A DNA stretch of 64,000 bases from Candidatus Obscuribacterales bacterium (GTDB lineage Bacteria > Cyanobacteriota > Vampirovibrionia > Obscuribacterales > Obscuribacteraceae), in assembly GCA_019745415.1 (NCBI GenBank), contig JAIETF010000003.1, positions 62,001 to 126,000 of the forward strand, in the 5' to 3' direction. Every line of letters starts with the position of its first letter. The stretch's first letter is position 1. The position numbers and the translations under genes were made by a program. The notes below the pieces were generated by a model that was given only the letters and a program-made list of their open reading frames with translations, ran no database searches and was not told the origin of the DNA. Shown in pieces: positions 29,434-39,687 of this stretch.

Positions 29434-30419
29434 TGCAACAGGAAGCAGTGGAGACATCCTCAGCCGGCCAAAATGAACTGAGTCTGACCAAAGCCACATT
29501 TTCAAAGCTGAGAGAGGCGTTGAACGAAGTCATAGTCGGGCAGTCCATGGTTGTCGACCAGATTTTGACCGCTATTCTCGCTGACGGGCACGTGCTTTTG
29601 GAGGGCGTACCGGGAACAGCCAAGACTCTATTGGTAAAAACAATCGCCTCCCTTGTCGGTGCCGAATTCGGTCGCATCCAACTTACACCTGATATGCTTC
29701 CCTCCGACATCGTCGGCACCAGTGTTTACGACCTCAACAGCCGCACCTTCAACCTAAAGAAAGGTCCTGTCTTCACTTCACTTCTTTTGGCGGACGAAAT
29801 CAACCGCACACCGCCCAAGACTCAGTCAGCCTTGCTCGAAGCTATGGAAGAAAGACAAGTTACTCTCGATGGACACACCGAGAAACTGCCCGAACTTTTT
29901 CTTGTGGTAGCAACCCAGAACCCGGTCGAATTCGAGGGCACCTACCCCCTTCCCGAAGCCCAGCTAGACCGTTTTATGCTCAAAGTCTTAATCGGCTATC
30001 CGGGAGCTGATGCTGAAAGAAAAATGCTCTTCAACTGGCAGGAAGGGAGATATAGAAATAGTCGCAAGCTGGAGCCGGTTACATCCACAGAAGAAATCCT
30101 CAGCTGTCGCGAAGAACTTTTGAAAGTAAAAGTAGAACCGAGCATTATGGACTATCTCGTCGAGCTTGTGCAAAAGTCGCGCAATATCTCAGACCTGCAA
30201 CTGGGAGCCAGCCCAAGAGCGGCACTATCCTGGCTGGCAGCAGCTAAAGCTCACGCGGCTATGGAAGGGCGCGACTTTGTTACCCCCGACAATATCAAGT
30301 TTGTTGCTGAACCGGTACTGAGACACCGTCTAATTCTCACTGCCGAAGCCGAGCTGGACGGCGTGACGATATCACAAGTAGTGGCAACTATTCTGCGCCA
30401 GGTAAACGTACCGAGATGA
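29430..30419 (+). CDS. MoxR-family AAA+ ATPase
   Basis: LLEGVPGTAKTLLVKTIA Walker A, LLADEINRTPPKTQSALLEAMEERQVT, VATQNPVEFEGTYPLPEAQLDRFM. Confidence 0.96.
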   Translation: MMQQEAVETSSAGQNELSLTKATFSKLREALNEVIVGQSMVVDQILTAILADGHVLLEGVPGTAKTLLVKTIASLVGAEFGRIQLTPDMLPSDIVGTSVYDLNSRTFNLKKGPVFTSLLLADEINRTPPKTQSALLEAMEERQVTLDGHTEKLPELFLVVATQNPVEFEGTYPLPEAQLDRFMLKVLIGYPGADAERKMLFNWQEGRYRNSRKLEPVTSTEEILSCREELLKVKVEPSIMDYLVELVQKSRNISDLQLGASPRAALSWLAAAKAHAAMEGRDFVTPDNIKFVAEPVLRHRLILTAEAELDGVTISQVVATILRQVNVPR

Positions 30420-31738
30420 CGGCCAGTCAGCGTTTCTACCTCTTAGCCATTCTGGCTATCGCCCCTCTGGCAGCAGCAGCTTGGTGGCCGGAACTAACCA
30501 AAATAGGCCTGGTTCTAGACGTGCTATTGCTAGTGGCAGTGATCATAGACCGCCAACTGACCCCACCGGCTTCGCAACTTTCAGCTAGCCGCGAAGTGGA
30601 CGATAGACTCTCAATCGGCAGAGAGAACGATGTAATTCTCACAATTTCCAACAGCGGCGCCTTAGCCCTGGACTGCCTCGTGCGCGACGACGCCCCCGAC
30701 ATCGCCGGAGCAGGCGGAACCTTGCAAGCCAGATTAGAACCACAAAGCAGTGTAAAGATCTCATACCGACTCAGTCCAAGACGACGAGGTGCTTACAAGT
30801 TCGGCAATATCAACCTGCGTTACCGCAGCAAACTAGGTTTGTTCTTTATTGAAAAGAAAGTAAAGGTTCCACAGGAAATCAAGGTATACAGCGATCTCAA
30901 GGCCCTGCACGACCTTTCGGTCAAGCTTTCTCACTCTTCCGAACTGGGAGAACTGCATCAAAAGAAAAGAGGACAGGGCACTGACTTTGCTTCTCTGCGC
31001 GACTATAGCGCCGGCGACGATAGCAAAGCCATCGACTGGCGGGCCACAGCCAGACGAGATCGCCCGGTCATACGTACCTATGAAGCTGAACAAGAGCAGA
31101 GACTTTTGATTTTAGTGGATGGCGGACGCATGATGGTTTCTGACCTAGAAGGATTGAGCCGCTTTGATCGGGCTCTCAATGCCGCTCTTTGTCTGGCTCT
31201 TACTGGTCTTTCTCACAACGATCAAGTAGGCATAGGCATATTTGCCGATAAACCCTTGCTTTACATGCCGCCTAAGCGAGGCAAGCCGTATATGCACCGC
31301 ATCTTGGAAAGCACTTTTGCCGTAGAGCCGCGCATGGTCGAGCCTGACTATGCCGGTATCTTGTCATATTTTGCCTCAGCTCAAAAGGGACGCTCGCTCA
31401 TGGTCGTACTCACCGACCTGACCGACCCTATCGGCTCTCAAGCGCTCTTATCTGGTCTAGCCAGTTTGGCTCCTCGCCACCTGCCTTTCTGCGTCACCTT
31501 GAAAGATCGAAATGTGCAGCAGATAGCAGCCTCAGCCACAAAAGAACAGAAGGATGAGAAAGAGCAAAAGCTGGAAATATATCGTAAGGCTGTCGCTCTA
31601 GACCTCCTGAGTCAAAGAGAACTAGCACTCTCTGTCTTGACCAGGCGAGGCTGCCTAATACTAGATGCAGCCCCCCAAGATTTGTCTGACAAACTGGTGG
31701 AAAAATACTTAGAAGTAAAAGCGAGAGGGCGACTATAA
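30416..31738 (+). CDS. DUF58 / vWA-like protein
   Basis: GTDFASLRDYSAGDDSKAIDWRATARRDRPVIRTYEAEQEQRLLILVDGGRMM. Confidence 0.92.
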   Translation: MTASQRFYLLAILAIAPLAAAAWWPELTKIGLVLDVLLLVAVIIDRQLTPPASQLSASREVDDRLSIGRENDVILTISNSGALALDCLVRDDAPDIAGAGGTLQARLEPQSSVKISYRLSPRRRGAYKFGNINLRYRSKLGLFFIEKKVKVPQEIKVYSDLKALHDLSVKLSHSSELGELHQKKRGQGTDFASLRDYSAGDDSKAIDWRATARRDRPVIRTYEAEQEQRLLILVDGGRMMVSDLEGLSRFDRALNAALCLALTGLSHNDQVGIGIFADKPLLYMPPKRGKPYMHRILESTFAVEPRMVEPDYAGILSYFASAQKGRSLMVVLTDLTDPIGSQALLSGLASLAPRHLPFCVTLKDRNVQQIAASATKEQKDEKEQKLEIYRKAVALDLLSQRELALSVLTRRGCLILDAAPQDLSDKLVEKYLEVKARGRL

Positions 31739-31743
31739 CAAAT

Positions 31744-33846
31744 ATGGATAGACTCTTCTTCTCAAGCTTTGTTATGCTCTTCGCAGAAACCATGGCCATT
31801 CGTTGGCTCGGCATTGAGATTCCTGTGCTTAGAGCCTTCCCTAATCTAGTTCTGATGCTGGTCTTTATCGGCGCTTCAGCCGGGATTGCGCAACCAGATA
31901 AGAAAAGCGCCTCCTGGAAAGCAGCGCTCTCGATCATCTTGCTCTCGATATCGGTAATTGCAGTACCTCTTACCCCGCTAAAAGATCTTTCTTTGCGCAT
32001 CGACGAAAACAATACCACTGCCGGTGCTATAGTCAGCCTTGTGCTAATTGCGCTTAATGCCTTTAGTTTGCTCACTATCTTTAGATGCATAGGCGCCACC
32101 GTCGGTGAAGAATTCAAAAGAAGAGAGCCTCTCAAAGCCTATTCAGTCAATATTCTCGGTTCCATGGCCGGGGTCTTGGCTTTTGCTATTTGTTCCTTTC
32201 TAAACACACCCCCATGGCTCTGGCTGACCATTACAGGTGCTGCCGCCTATACCTACAATAAGAATGCCAAACTACTCTTGCTCTTGTTGCCAATCATAAT
32301 CGCCTCCTTTTTTACGGCCCAAGGGTCCTTCTGGTCGCCCTACGGCAAGCTCGAGATCAAAACCTTCGACGTACCAAGCGAGAGTCCTTTCGGCGCCGGC
32401 AATTACAATCTCTTTTGCAATAACGTCTATTTCCATTCAGCCACCCATGTACCAGATAAAGAAAAATTCCAGGGTTATGATGCCGCCTCGCTTTCTCAAG
32501 ACAAAGAAAAAGGAGAGCGCCTCCTTGTCCATGCCTACAAACTGATGCAATTGCCCTATCGCTTTGCACCGTCCAGTTCAGACGTCCTTATTCTAGGCTC
32601 CGGCTCGGGTAACGATACGGCCTTTGCCCTCAAACAAGAAGGCGTGGAGCGGGTGGACGCTGTTGAAATCGACCCGGTTATTGGTAATTTCGGCAAAACG
32701 ATTCACCCTGACAAACCCTATCTCAATGACAAAATCAAACTGATAATCAACGATGCCCGCTCTTATTTGCACGATAGCGATAAGAAATTCGATATAGTAA
32801 ATTTCGCCTATCTAGACCCGGGCGGCACCTTGAACACAGCCTCTTTCATGCGGGTTGACAATTATGTCTTTACCGAAGAAAGCATTAAAGATGCTCTCAA
32901 ACTGCTCAAGCCGACCGGCATTGTCGCTATGAGTTTTGCCACTGGTAGAGATCATCCAGTCACAGCCAGACTCTACAACACCATCAAGAGCGCTAGCGGT
33001 AAGGCTCCACTTACCCTTTGCGACGACAGCTTCTCCAGTTGCATTTTCTTGTTCGGTCCGGGTATTGAAATGCAAGAAAGCAAGCTGCCGGAACTAATCA
33101 AAGAAGCTCTCAGCGCAGACAAGGAGCTAATCGTCTGGCAGCCCAATGAGACTCAGGCAAGAATCAGAAAAGCAACTGACGACTGGCCGTTTCTCTACCT
33201 CCAATTTGATACCACTGGTCTGATCATCTACAGCACCTTTCTGATTTTCACCATACTCATTCCAGTTCCCTTTATCTTCAAGCTAGACAAGACCTCAGTC
33301 TTGGCACCACAGTCTTTTGCCATGTTCACTCTCGGCGAAGCGTTTATGCTAATGGAAACAAAGTGCTGTACCGAGTTATCCCTGCTCTTCGGCAATACAT
33401 GGATCGTCAGTTCTGTTGTTATCTTCGCCTTCCTGACTCTGGGTTTTCTAGCTAATCTTTTTGTTCTCAAGCTCAGCTCTGAAAAACTCAAAAAGGTCAA
33501 ACCCATTTGTTATCTGCTACTCACAGTCATACTGCTGACCGACTTCTTTCTCACCTTAGCCAACCTCAACCTACCATCGAGCTCGGCGAAACTATTGACC
33601 ACACTTATCACTTGCCTACCTGTCTTCTTCGGCGGCGTGCTTTTTTCCTCTCATTTTAAAGAGATCAAAGATGCCAATCTTGGGCTGGCGGCCAACTTAC
33701 TTGGAGTCACCTTCGGCGGGCTGCTTGAGAATCTCTGCGTAGTGGGCGGCATCAAGAGCCTAAGCCTATTGACACTGTTTCTTTACCTTCTTTCTGCACT
33801 ACCGGCGATGCGCCTCAAACTATTCCCCTATCACAAGCATATTTAA
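31744..33846 (+). CDS. Membrane protein with internal spermidine synthase-like methyltransferase fold
   Basis: VLILGSGSGNDTAFALKQEGVERVDAVEIDPVIGNFG...DARSYL flanked by N- and C-terminal TM helices. Confidence 0.8.
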   Translation: MDRLFFSSFVMLFAETMAIRWLGIEIPVLRAFPNLVLMLVFIGASAGIAQPDKKSASWKAALSIILLSISVIAVPLTPLKDLSLRIDENNTTAGAIVSLVLIALNAFSLLTIFRCIGATVGEEFKRREPLKAYSVNILGSMAGVLAFAICSFLNTPPWLWLTITGAAAYTYNKNAKLLLLLLPIIIASFFTAQGSFWSPYGKLEIKTFDVPSESPFGAGNYNLFCNNVYFHSATHVPDKEKFQGYDAASLSQDKEKGERLLVHAYKLMQLPYRFAPSSSDVLILGSGSGNDTAFALKQEGVERVDAVEIDPVIGNFGKTIHPDKPYLNDKIKLIINDARSYLHDSDKKFDIVNFAYLDPGGTLNTASFMRVDNYVFTEESIKDALKLLKPTGIVAMSFATGRDHPVTARLYNTIKSASGKAPLTLCDDSFSSCIFLFGPGIEMQESKLPELIKEALSADKELIVWQPNETQARIRKATDDWPFLYLQFDTTGLIIYSTFLIFTILIPVPFIFKLDKTSVLAPQSFAMFTLGEAFMLMETKCCTELSLLFGNTWIVSSVVIFAFLTLGFLANLFVLKLSSEKLKKVKPICYLLLTVILLTDFFLTLANLNLPSSSAKLLTTLITCLPVFFGGVLFSSHFKEIKDANLGLAANLLGVTFGGLLENLCVVGGIKSLSLLTLFLYLLSALPAMRLKLFPYHKHI

Positions 33847-35482
33847 CCAGTGCTGTACGACTCTTCAGTTTCAACTTCTTGCGTATTCGAGAAGCATGCA
33901 ATTCCACTGTCGACTCTGTCAAGAAGAGTCTTTGGGCAATCTCTCTATTGGCATAGCCCGAAGATATTAGTCGCAATACTTCCAACTCTCGAGCGGAAAG
34001 ATTAGCCTCCGGGCTCTCGCTCGATTTTTCTTCCACCAACGGGCGACTGGTTTTGCGATTGCTTGATACAGATTCTAATGCCGATATCAGCTGGCCGGTC
34101 AAGTTACTCATCAAACCGGCATGAAAAAGCTGATCTCGTGCATTCTGAAAATCAAGACAATGACCCAAAGCAATAGAAGCTTGTTTGGTCAAAGTGTCCA
34201 GGCATTCGACTTCCAACTCAGACCAATGCCTCTTTTTGGAAGACACCAAGGCAATAACACCAAAGCTCTCTGAGCCCTGCAAAAGAGGAAGACCAACCAT
34301 ACTTTCTATTCCATCAAAACTTAGCATGTCATACTCTTCTTCGCTGAGCCTGCCCTCTTGCTTGAGTAGAGAAAGATCACTATATGCGGATAAACGCCCC
34401 AATAACTCGCATGCAAAGAGCGGGAACTGACTAGTGCGACCAAGTCCAAGCGGCGAAAAATCAGGGTCTTCCCATTCATGCAGTACTTGAGCCGCACCGC
34501 CAGTAGTGCGGACTACCAAGCAACGAGATGGCTTCAAACCTCTCCCCAAAGAGTCGGCTAGAGTCTGCATAACAAAATCCCGATCTAGAGAAGAATGCAC
34601 CGCGCAGATAGACTGTCTCAACCATTGCTCGGCTGAAAGACGGCGGGACAATTCAGGTGAGGCAGCGCTATCGTCCTGAAACCGAGTAGATATCAAAGAC
34701 AACATCGGACGAGAAAGAAGTGAGGCAAGCAGGTGGCCGGTCTGCTCGCAAAGCAGTTGCTCTTCTTTCGACATATGCGCCGAAGAGAAACCGAGCAAAA
34801 GTAAACCGCATACTCTCTGGGTGCGCAAACGACTGGCACTGGTTAAGGTGACTGTGACCGGGATGAGCAATCCGCCCGCTTCGCCTTGCCTATCTGGTCT
34901 ATCTGGTCTATCTGGTCTATCTGGTCTATCTGGTCTAAAATCTCCAGAGGAATTTGGCAAAGCGGCAAGAGAAAGAACAGGAGAATCGCCTGCTTCGCAC
35001 AATTGCTGCAATTCAGCAGAAGCAACCTTGACGGCTTGCCCCAGAGCCAAGCTGGCAGCAGCCTCTGCTGAGCACACAAGTCGAAAAGAGCTTTCGGAAG
35101 TGATTGACTCCGGTTCAAGGCGACGACCTTCTCTGGCAAAGTCGCGACCGCGCACCAAACCTTGCAAGAGCGAACCGGTCAAACCGACCAAGTAACGGGT
35201 TCGCACTTCAACTCCAGGCTCAATGGAAAAGGCATCGACGGCAAACAAACTGAGGGTGGAAAGCGACAAGGAAGCGGCCAGGTCGGCCACATCGCGGTTG
35301 AGAGCAGCCCAAAAACTAGAACCCCCATCAGCCTGAGAAGACTGATTGCGAATTCTAGCCAAAATTGAAATTGTGCCCTCAGACCAGTTATTCATCCCAC
35401 ACCCGCCAACTGGCTTACTTTCTAAAATAGCCCAACTGGCAAGATTGCGGCAGCAGCCAAGCTTGATCGGTTCGAAATCCAA
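33815..35482 (-). CDS. GAF-containing LuxR-family regulator (start may be about 35393)
   Basis: C-terminal LSARELEVLRLISSGYANREIAQRLFLTESTVELHASRIRKKLKLKSRTALVKYA; upstream GAF-like segments. Confidence 0.88.
   Translation of the reverse strand: MDFEPIKLGCCRNLASWAILESKPVGGCGMNNWSEGTISILARIRNQSSQADGGSSFWAALNRDVADLAASLSLSTLSLFAVDAFSIEPGVEVRTRYLVGLTGSLLQGLVRGRDFAREGRRLEPESITSESSFRLVCSAEAAASLALGQAVKVASAELQQLCEAGDSPVLSLAALPNSSGDFRPDRPDRPDRPDRPDRQGEAGGLLIPVTVTLTSASRLRTQRVCGLLLLGFSSAHMSKEEQLLCEQTGHLLASLLSRPMLSLISTRFQDDSAASPELSRRLSAEQWLRQSICAVHSSLDRDFVMQTLADSLGRGLKPSRCLVVRTTGGAAQVLHEWEDPDFSPLGLGRTSQFPLFACELLGRLSAYSDLSLLKQEGRLSEEEYDMLSFDGIESMVGLPLLQGSESFGVIALVSSKKRHWSELEVECLDTLTKQASIALGHCLDFQNARDQLFHAGLMSNLTGQLISALESVSSNRKTSRPLVEEKSSESPEANLSARELEVLRLISSGYANREIAQRLFLTESTVELHASRIRKKLKLKSRTALVKYACDRGIV
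34891..34935. repeat. Five perfect 9-bp tandem repeats (TATCTGGTC) inside the LuxR gene
   Basis: tatctggtc x5; encodes RPDRPDRPDRPD on the minus strand. Confidence 0.95.
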
Positions 35483-35753
35483 TAAGGTATGTGCAACAAG
35501 GCTTTTGAGACTGATAACTAATTACCACCCCACCCGGCATTAATTCCTGAAGTGCTTGGAGGGCGGACTATTTGAGACAGAGAATAGATAATTGGCAGAA
35601 TCGCAAGAATTAATATTAAACACCGCCTGCCAAGCATCAACAGCCTAGCCAAACTCGCCAGAAATTCAGGCTTTCCAGCGCTTCCCCTTGAGAACATCTT
35701 GTTATAGAATTAATCTATAGCCGATCTATATATGAATTATTCAAGAGACCATC

Positions 35754-36347
35754 ATGCCAAGAAAGACCGACTCGGAACAAACAAAAGCAAAAGCCAAGGC
35801 AGTTAGCTCCTCCTTGCGCAATTTGAGACGCCAATTCGGCAAGAGGATGGTCGAGACACTGTTGAAGTCGCCCACCCTTATGGAAGATATCGACAAAATA
35901 AGAGAAGCCGGCGTGCGAATCAGACTGGTGGACGGACCATGCCGGGCTTACTACGACCGAAAAAAACGCACCATTTACATCGGGCGCTGGTGCCCACGCA
36001 ACTACAAACTGATAAGCATTGCCCATGAATTCGTACACGCATTGGTCAAGCCTACTCTAGATCCAATTCCCGGAAAAACCGGCAGACAGGAGTTTATAGA
36101 CCGTTGTCTGGAAGAAGAGACCGAAGCAATCGTGCACGAGATAGAAATCGTCAAAGAGCTTATCAAGGCCGGAACGCCTGTGGACCCCAAGGAACTTGAA
36201 TGGCTAAAGCGCTATCGCCGCGGTGGGCGCAAAGCAATCCGCAAAGCCTTGGAGAAGACCATTACATCAACCACGGGCGAAGATTACCCTGAATATTACG
36301 GCAGTTGGTACGACGAGATTGTGCCGCCTGCTCAACGCTTACCCTAA
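35754..36347 (+). CDS. Predicted zinc metallopeptidase-like protein
   Basis: ISIAHEFVHALVKP (HExxH) with downstream EEETEAIVHE. Confidence 0.65.
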   Translation: MPRKTDSEQTKAKAKAVSSSLRNLRRQFGKRMVETLLKSPTLMEDIDKIREAGVRIRLVDGPCRAYYDRKKRTIYIGRWCPRNYKLISIAHEFVHALVKPTLDPIPGKTGRQEFIDRCLEEETEAIVHEIEIVKELIKAGTPVDPKELEWLKRYRRGGRKAIRKALEKTITSTTGEDYPEYYGSWYDEIVPPAQRLP

Positions 36348-36367
36348 GCCAAGCTGTTCTATCTTAC

Positions 36368-37300
36368 TTAAACAGAATAAGCGAGACTGGGGAATTCAGA
36401 GTCTTCTGTTGTGTCAATTGAGTATGGCTCAGCGGTCAATGCCGAAGCATCGGGGATTAGTCGACGAATTTCTTCAGCGACAGCATGAGCATCAGGCATA
36501 CGGCTGTGCAAATGAATCGTCTCAAACTCGAGCGGTACACGACTGCCATCCGAGGCGGTTACTTCGCCATAGCGCAATAGACTGTGCACTTGCTTCATCA
36601 CCTCACCAGGCGACTTGATAATGGCGCGCGAATGAGTATGAGGAAGAAGACTGCCGTTGGCATCATAAGAGCGGTCAACCCAGGCTTCTCCGGCTACTCG
36701 TATGCCGGCTCTCTCACCGCAAGCAAGCAATGTATTGCCGGCCGGACCAATAAGCACCAGCCAGCGATCAAATTCAGCAACCGCACGGGCGACAATTGTA
36801 GCGATACGAATATCATGGCTCATCTGTCTGTAGAGAAAGCCATGGGGGCGCACTTGGGTGATATCTAAGCCAAAAGTGCGAGCCAAGCCGGAAAGAGCAC
36901 CCAACTGATACAAGATAGAGGCTCTCAGCTCGGAAGAGGTAAGGTGAATCTCTCTGCGACCAAAACCGGCCAAATCGGGATAGCCGATATGAGCACCGAG
37001 AGCCAAGCCGTAATAGCGAATGCTTTCCAGCGCTGCTTCCATAAGACTGGGATCGCCGGAATGGGCTCCACAGGCTACATTGGCTGATGTAGCGAAAGGT
37101 AGAATTTCTTGTTCGCCTTCCACTCGGTAAGGTCCGAAGCCCTCGCCGATATTTGTATTTATGTCGTAGCCGCGTGAGATGAGGATGCGGGAAGCCGCGC
37201 CCTGGTGCGAAAACGCCATCGTGCTGACGGCGGACGATGACTGCTCTCGGTTGTTTCTGTCACCACGACCTTTTTGATTCTGATGCTTTGTTCTTCGCAC
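36368..37300 (-). CDS. pxpA: LamB/YcsF family (5-oxoprolinase subunit A-like)
   Basis: DINTNIGEGFG, TSANVACGAHSGDPSLM, LGAHIGYPDLAGFGRR, VRPHGFLYRQM; divergent from canonical PxpA motifs. Confidence 0.8.
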   Translation of the reverse strand: MRRTKHQNQKGRGDRNNREQSSSAVSTMAFSHQGAASRILISRGYDINTNIGEGFGPYRVEGEQEILPFATSANVACGAHSGDPSLMEAALESIRYYGLALGAHIGYPDLAGFGRREIHLTSSELRASILYQLGALSGLARTFGLDITQVRPHGFLYRQMSHDIRIATIVARAVAEFDRWLVLIGPAGNTLLACGERAGIRVAGEAWVDRSYDANGSLLPHTHSRAIIKSPGEVMKQVHSLLRYGEVTASDGSRVPLEFETIHLHSRMPDAHAVAEEIRRLIPDASALTAEPYSIDTTEDSEFPSLAYSV

Positions 37301-37450
37301 CGCTATTCCCTCATTTCATGCCAACTCAGGCGGACCAGAAATTCTAACAAGAAATGAGACAAATTACTCTTTCCAGGCGAAACCCTATGGCGATCTATGA
37401 AGTTAGCATTAAAATGACATTAGTATTCGCATGATTAAGGTGGGAAGCGC

Positions 37451-38938
37451 TTGAAAAAAGCACTGTTCAAACACATAGCAGCTCTCAGCCTTCTGACGGC
37501 TTTGTCATTAGGGCTCACCCAATTCTCGGTCACTCTTCCGGCAAAGGCAGAAGCAGGCTTTATGGAAAGCCCCAGCGACTTACGCTTGAAAGCTATGGAA
37601 GCCCTGCTCAATCAGAATAAAGAGCGTGCTTTTGAGTTTTACAGCATTGCCATCGAACGGGCTGTTACTGAATATGGCACCAAATCTACATTTCTGGCCG
37701 ACCTTTGCTATGAAGCAGGCTCTCTAGCCAACCGCATGGACCGCTTCGACCGAGCTGAGACCTATCTAAGGCAAGCGCTTGCCATCAATCCGCGCCTATC
37801 GATGGCGCGCATGGAGCTAGCCGAGGTCACCCGGAGAAGAGGCAAGCCACTAGAATCACTAGAGCAGATTCAACGAGACCTGGCCAATCATCCAAACTCT
37901 ATTATTGCCCGCAAGCAGTTCGTGCGCTGGCTTGGGACAAATAGCAAAACCCTGACCGACCGTTCTATCGCCCACCAAGAGAGTGTTCGCCTGGCTATGG
38001 CTACTAGAGCTGGCTCTGGAGGCAGTACCGATGACAGACTGTCTGCTTTGACCGGCGGCAAGTCAAAAGCGCCGGCGCAATTGCCAAACGAAAGTCAAGA
38101 ACCAACCTTAAAGCCGCAAGATAAAGTTGGGGAAAATCCCGCAACCAAGCCGAGCGAAGAGCCAGAGCAGAGCCACAGACTACCCGGCAGACCGAAAATA
38201 AGGTCGAGCGAAGAAATTGATAGAGAAGAGAAAGCCAAAGAAGAAGCACGCAAGAAAGCTGAGCAAGCCAAGAAAGACGAGCAAGCCAGAAAAGAAGAGC
38301 AGGCGCGCAGAGAAGAGCAGGCTAGAAAAGAAGAGCAGGCGAGAAAAGAGCGCCGGAGAGAAGCCCAAGCAAAAGCTCGCCTGCAAAAGAATGAGAGTAA
38401 GCTGGAGGCGAAGAGCGAGAGCAAGAAGAAAGCAACCAGCGTTGCAGAGACTAAAGATAAAGAAAAGCCCGAAGAGAAGGCAGACGAGAAAGCTACTGTC
38501 AAGCCCGAGAAAGCAAACAAAGCAAGTAAACCAAAAGCGGCCGAACAGGTTACACCATCTTCTCAATCACTTGTGCCTGGGGCGGGACAGGGTGCTGCAC
38601 CGGCGGTGCCGATGCAACCTTACCCTATTTATGCGCCGGTGCCTGTTCCCTCCGGACCACCGACCAAGCGACCAAAAGCAGGAGTGCTTGTACCACCGCC
38701 GCCACCCACACCGCTAATTTTCCCAGGAATGCAGCCACCACCGGTGATGATGCCGCCACAGCAATTACCGCCTAAGCCCAAGAAGGAAAAGCCGGTGGTT
38801 AAGCCCCAGCCCAAGCAGGAAGAAGAAAGCAAAGAGCCGGAAGAAAAACCGCCGGTCACTTCAACACCGACAGACCAGGATGCCGAATTTATTCTCGACT
38901 GGGGTGGCGTCAAGAAAGGCAAAGGCAAAGGTAAATAA
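37451..38938 (+). CDS. Secreted TPR protein with Lys/Glu-rich and Pro-rich C-terminal regions
   Basis: Signal-like N-terminus, TPR-like DRAETYLRQALAINPRLSMARMELAE, then EEQARKEEQARREEQ and PPP-rich stretches. Confidence 0.8.
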   Translation: MKKALFKHIAALSLLTALSLGLTQFSVTLPAKAEAGFMESPSDLRLKAMEALLNQNKERAFEFYSIAIERAVTEYGTKSTFLADLCYEAGSLANRMDRFDRAETYLRQALAINPRLSMARMELAEVTRRRGKPLESLEQIQRDLANHPNSIIARKQFVRWLGTNSKTLTDRSIAHQESVRLAMATRAGSGGSTDDRLSALTGGKSKAPAQLPNESQEPTLKPQDKVGENPATKPSEEPEQSHRLPGRPKIRSSEEIDREEKAKEEARKKAEQAKKDEQARKEEQARREEQARKEEQARKERRREAQAKARLQKNESKLEAKSESKKKATSVAETKDKEKPEEKADEKATVKPEKANKASKPKAAEQVTPSSQSLVPGAGQGAAPAVPMQPYPIYAPVPVPSGPPTKRPKAGVLVPPPPPTPLIFPGMQPPPVMMPPQQLPPKPKKEKPVVKPQPKQEEESKEPEEKPPVTSTPTDQDAEFILDWGGVKKGKGKGK

Positions 38939-38961
38939 GCGCTAGCCGCTCTCTGAGCTGT

Positions 38962-39687
38962 TTAGTTGTCTACGTTCATGGCCCGACCGGAGGCTTGCTG
39001 TGAGCCTGGCGTAACAGCTGGTTGCGACAACAACTGAGAGCCCGGCATTGGTTTGCGCATACCCGGCTTGATTGACGGCAATTTCTTTTTCTGCTCGGCA
39101 GTGAGAACAGAACGAATGGCGATAAAGTCATCAATCATCAAGCTCTCAGCCTCACCCTGAATTTTGCGCAACTCACTATGCTTAGCCCTTATCTGGTCGT
39201 CTGTTGAACCTGGTTCAAAGAGCAAATCACGCATTTCAGCCCGTTTAGCTTTAATATCTTTCTGTAATTCTTTGGCTTTCGCTTGAGTTTGGCTACGCAT
39301 AGACTTGATTTTATTCTTCTGTTCTTCGCTAAGATTTAGTTCGGTTAGATTAAGAGGACTACGTCCGGGCATCCTCAATTCTCGCCCCAGGCGATTGCGC
39401 ATTGAGCCATCGCCGCCTTCGCGCAATTGCTTCAAACGGGCGAAACGATCTTCATCGCCGCCCATTTCTCTGCCGCTTGCCTGACTATCGAAGTTACGCC
39501 TAAATCGTCTCAGTCTAGTTTCAGAGTCTCCATTGCCACCCTTATCACCAGCGCCACTCTCCAGCACTTCGGCGGCGCCGTCCGGAGCGGCAAAAGCAAA
39601 AGGAACGGCACCTTGCATCAAGGTGAAAGCAAGCAACAAAGCAGCTGCATTTGCTCTAAAGTTGAATCGCATAAAGACCATCCTCAT
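38962..39687 (-). CDS. Spy/CpxP-like periplasmic protein (LTxxQ-type)
   Basis: Signal peptide; NLTELNLSEEQKNKIKSMRSQTQAKAKELQKDIKAKRAEMRDLL...VLTAEQKKKL. Confidence 0.75.
   Translation of the reverse strand: MRMVFMRFNFRANAAALLLAFTLMQGAVPFAFAAPDGAAEVLESGAGDKGGNGDSETRLRRFRRNFDSQASGREMGGDEDRFARLKQLREGGDGSMRNRLGRELRMPGRSPLNLTELNLSEEQKNKIKSMRSQTQAKAKELQKDIKAKRAEMRDLLFEPGSTDDQIRAKHSELRKIQGEAESLMIDDFIAIRSVLTAEQKKKLPSIKPGMRKPMPGSQLLSQPAVTPGSQQASGRAMNVDN

Noticed and set aside
34891-34935. Short CRISPR-like direct repeat
   Set aside because: The 9-bp units are contiguous with no spacers and lie inside a coding frame.
38217-38717. Arg/Lys-rich plus-strand ORF (166 aa)
   Set aside because: Out-of-frame shadow of the KE-rich region of the 37451-38938 TPR protein.
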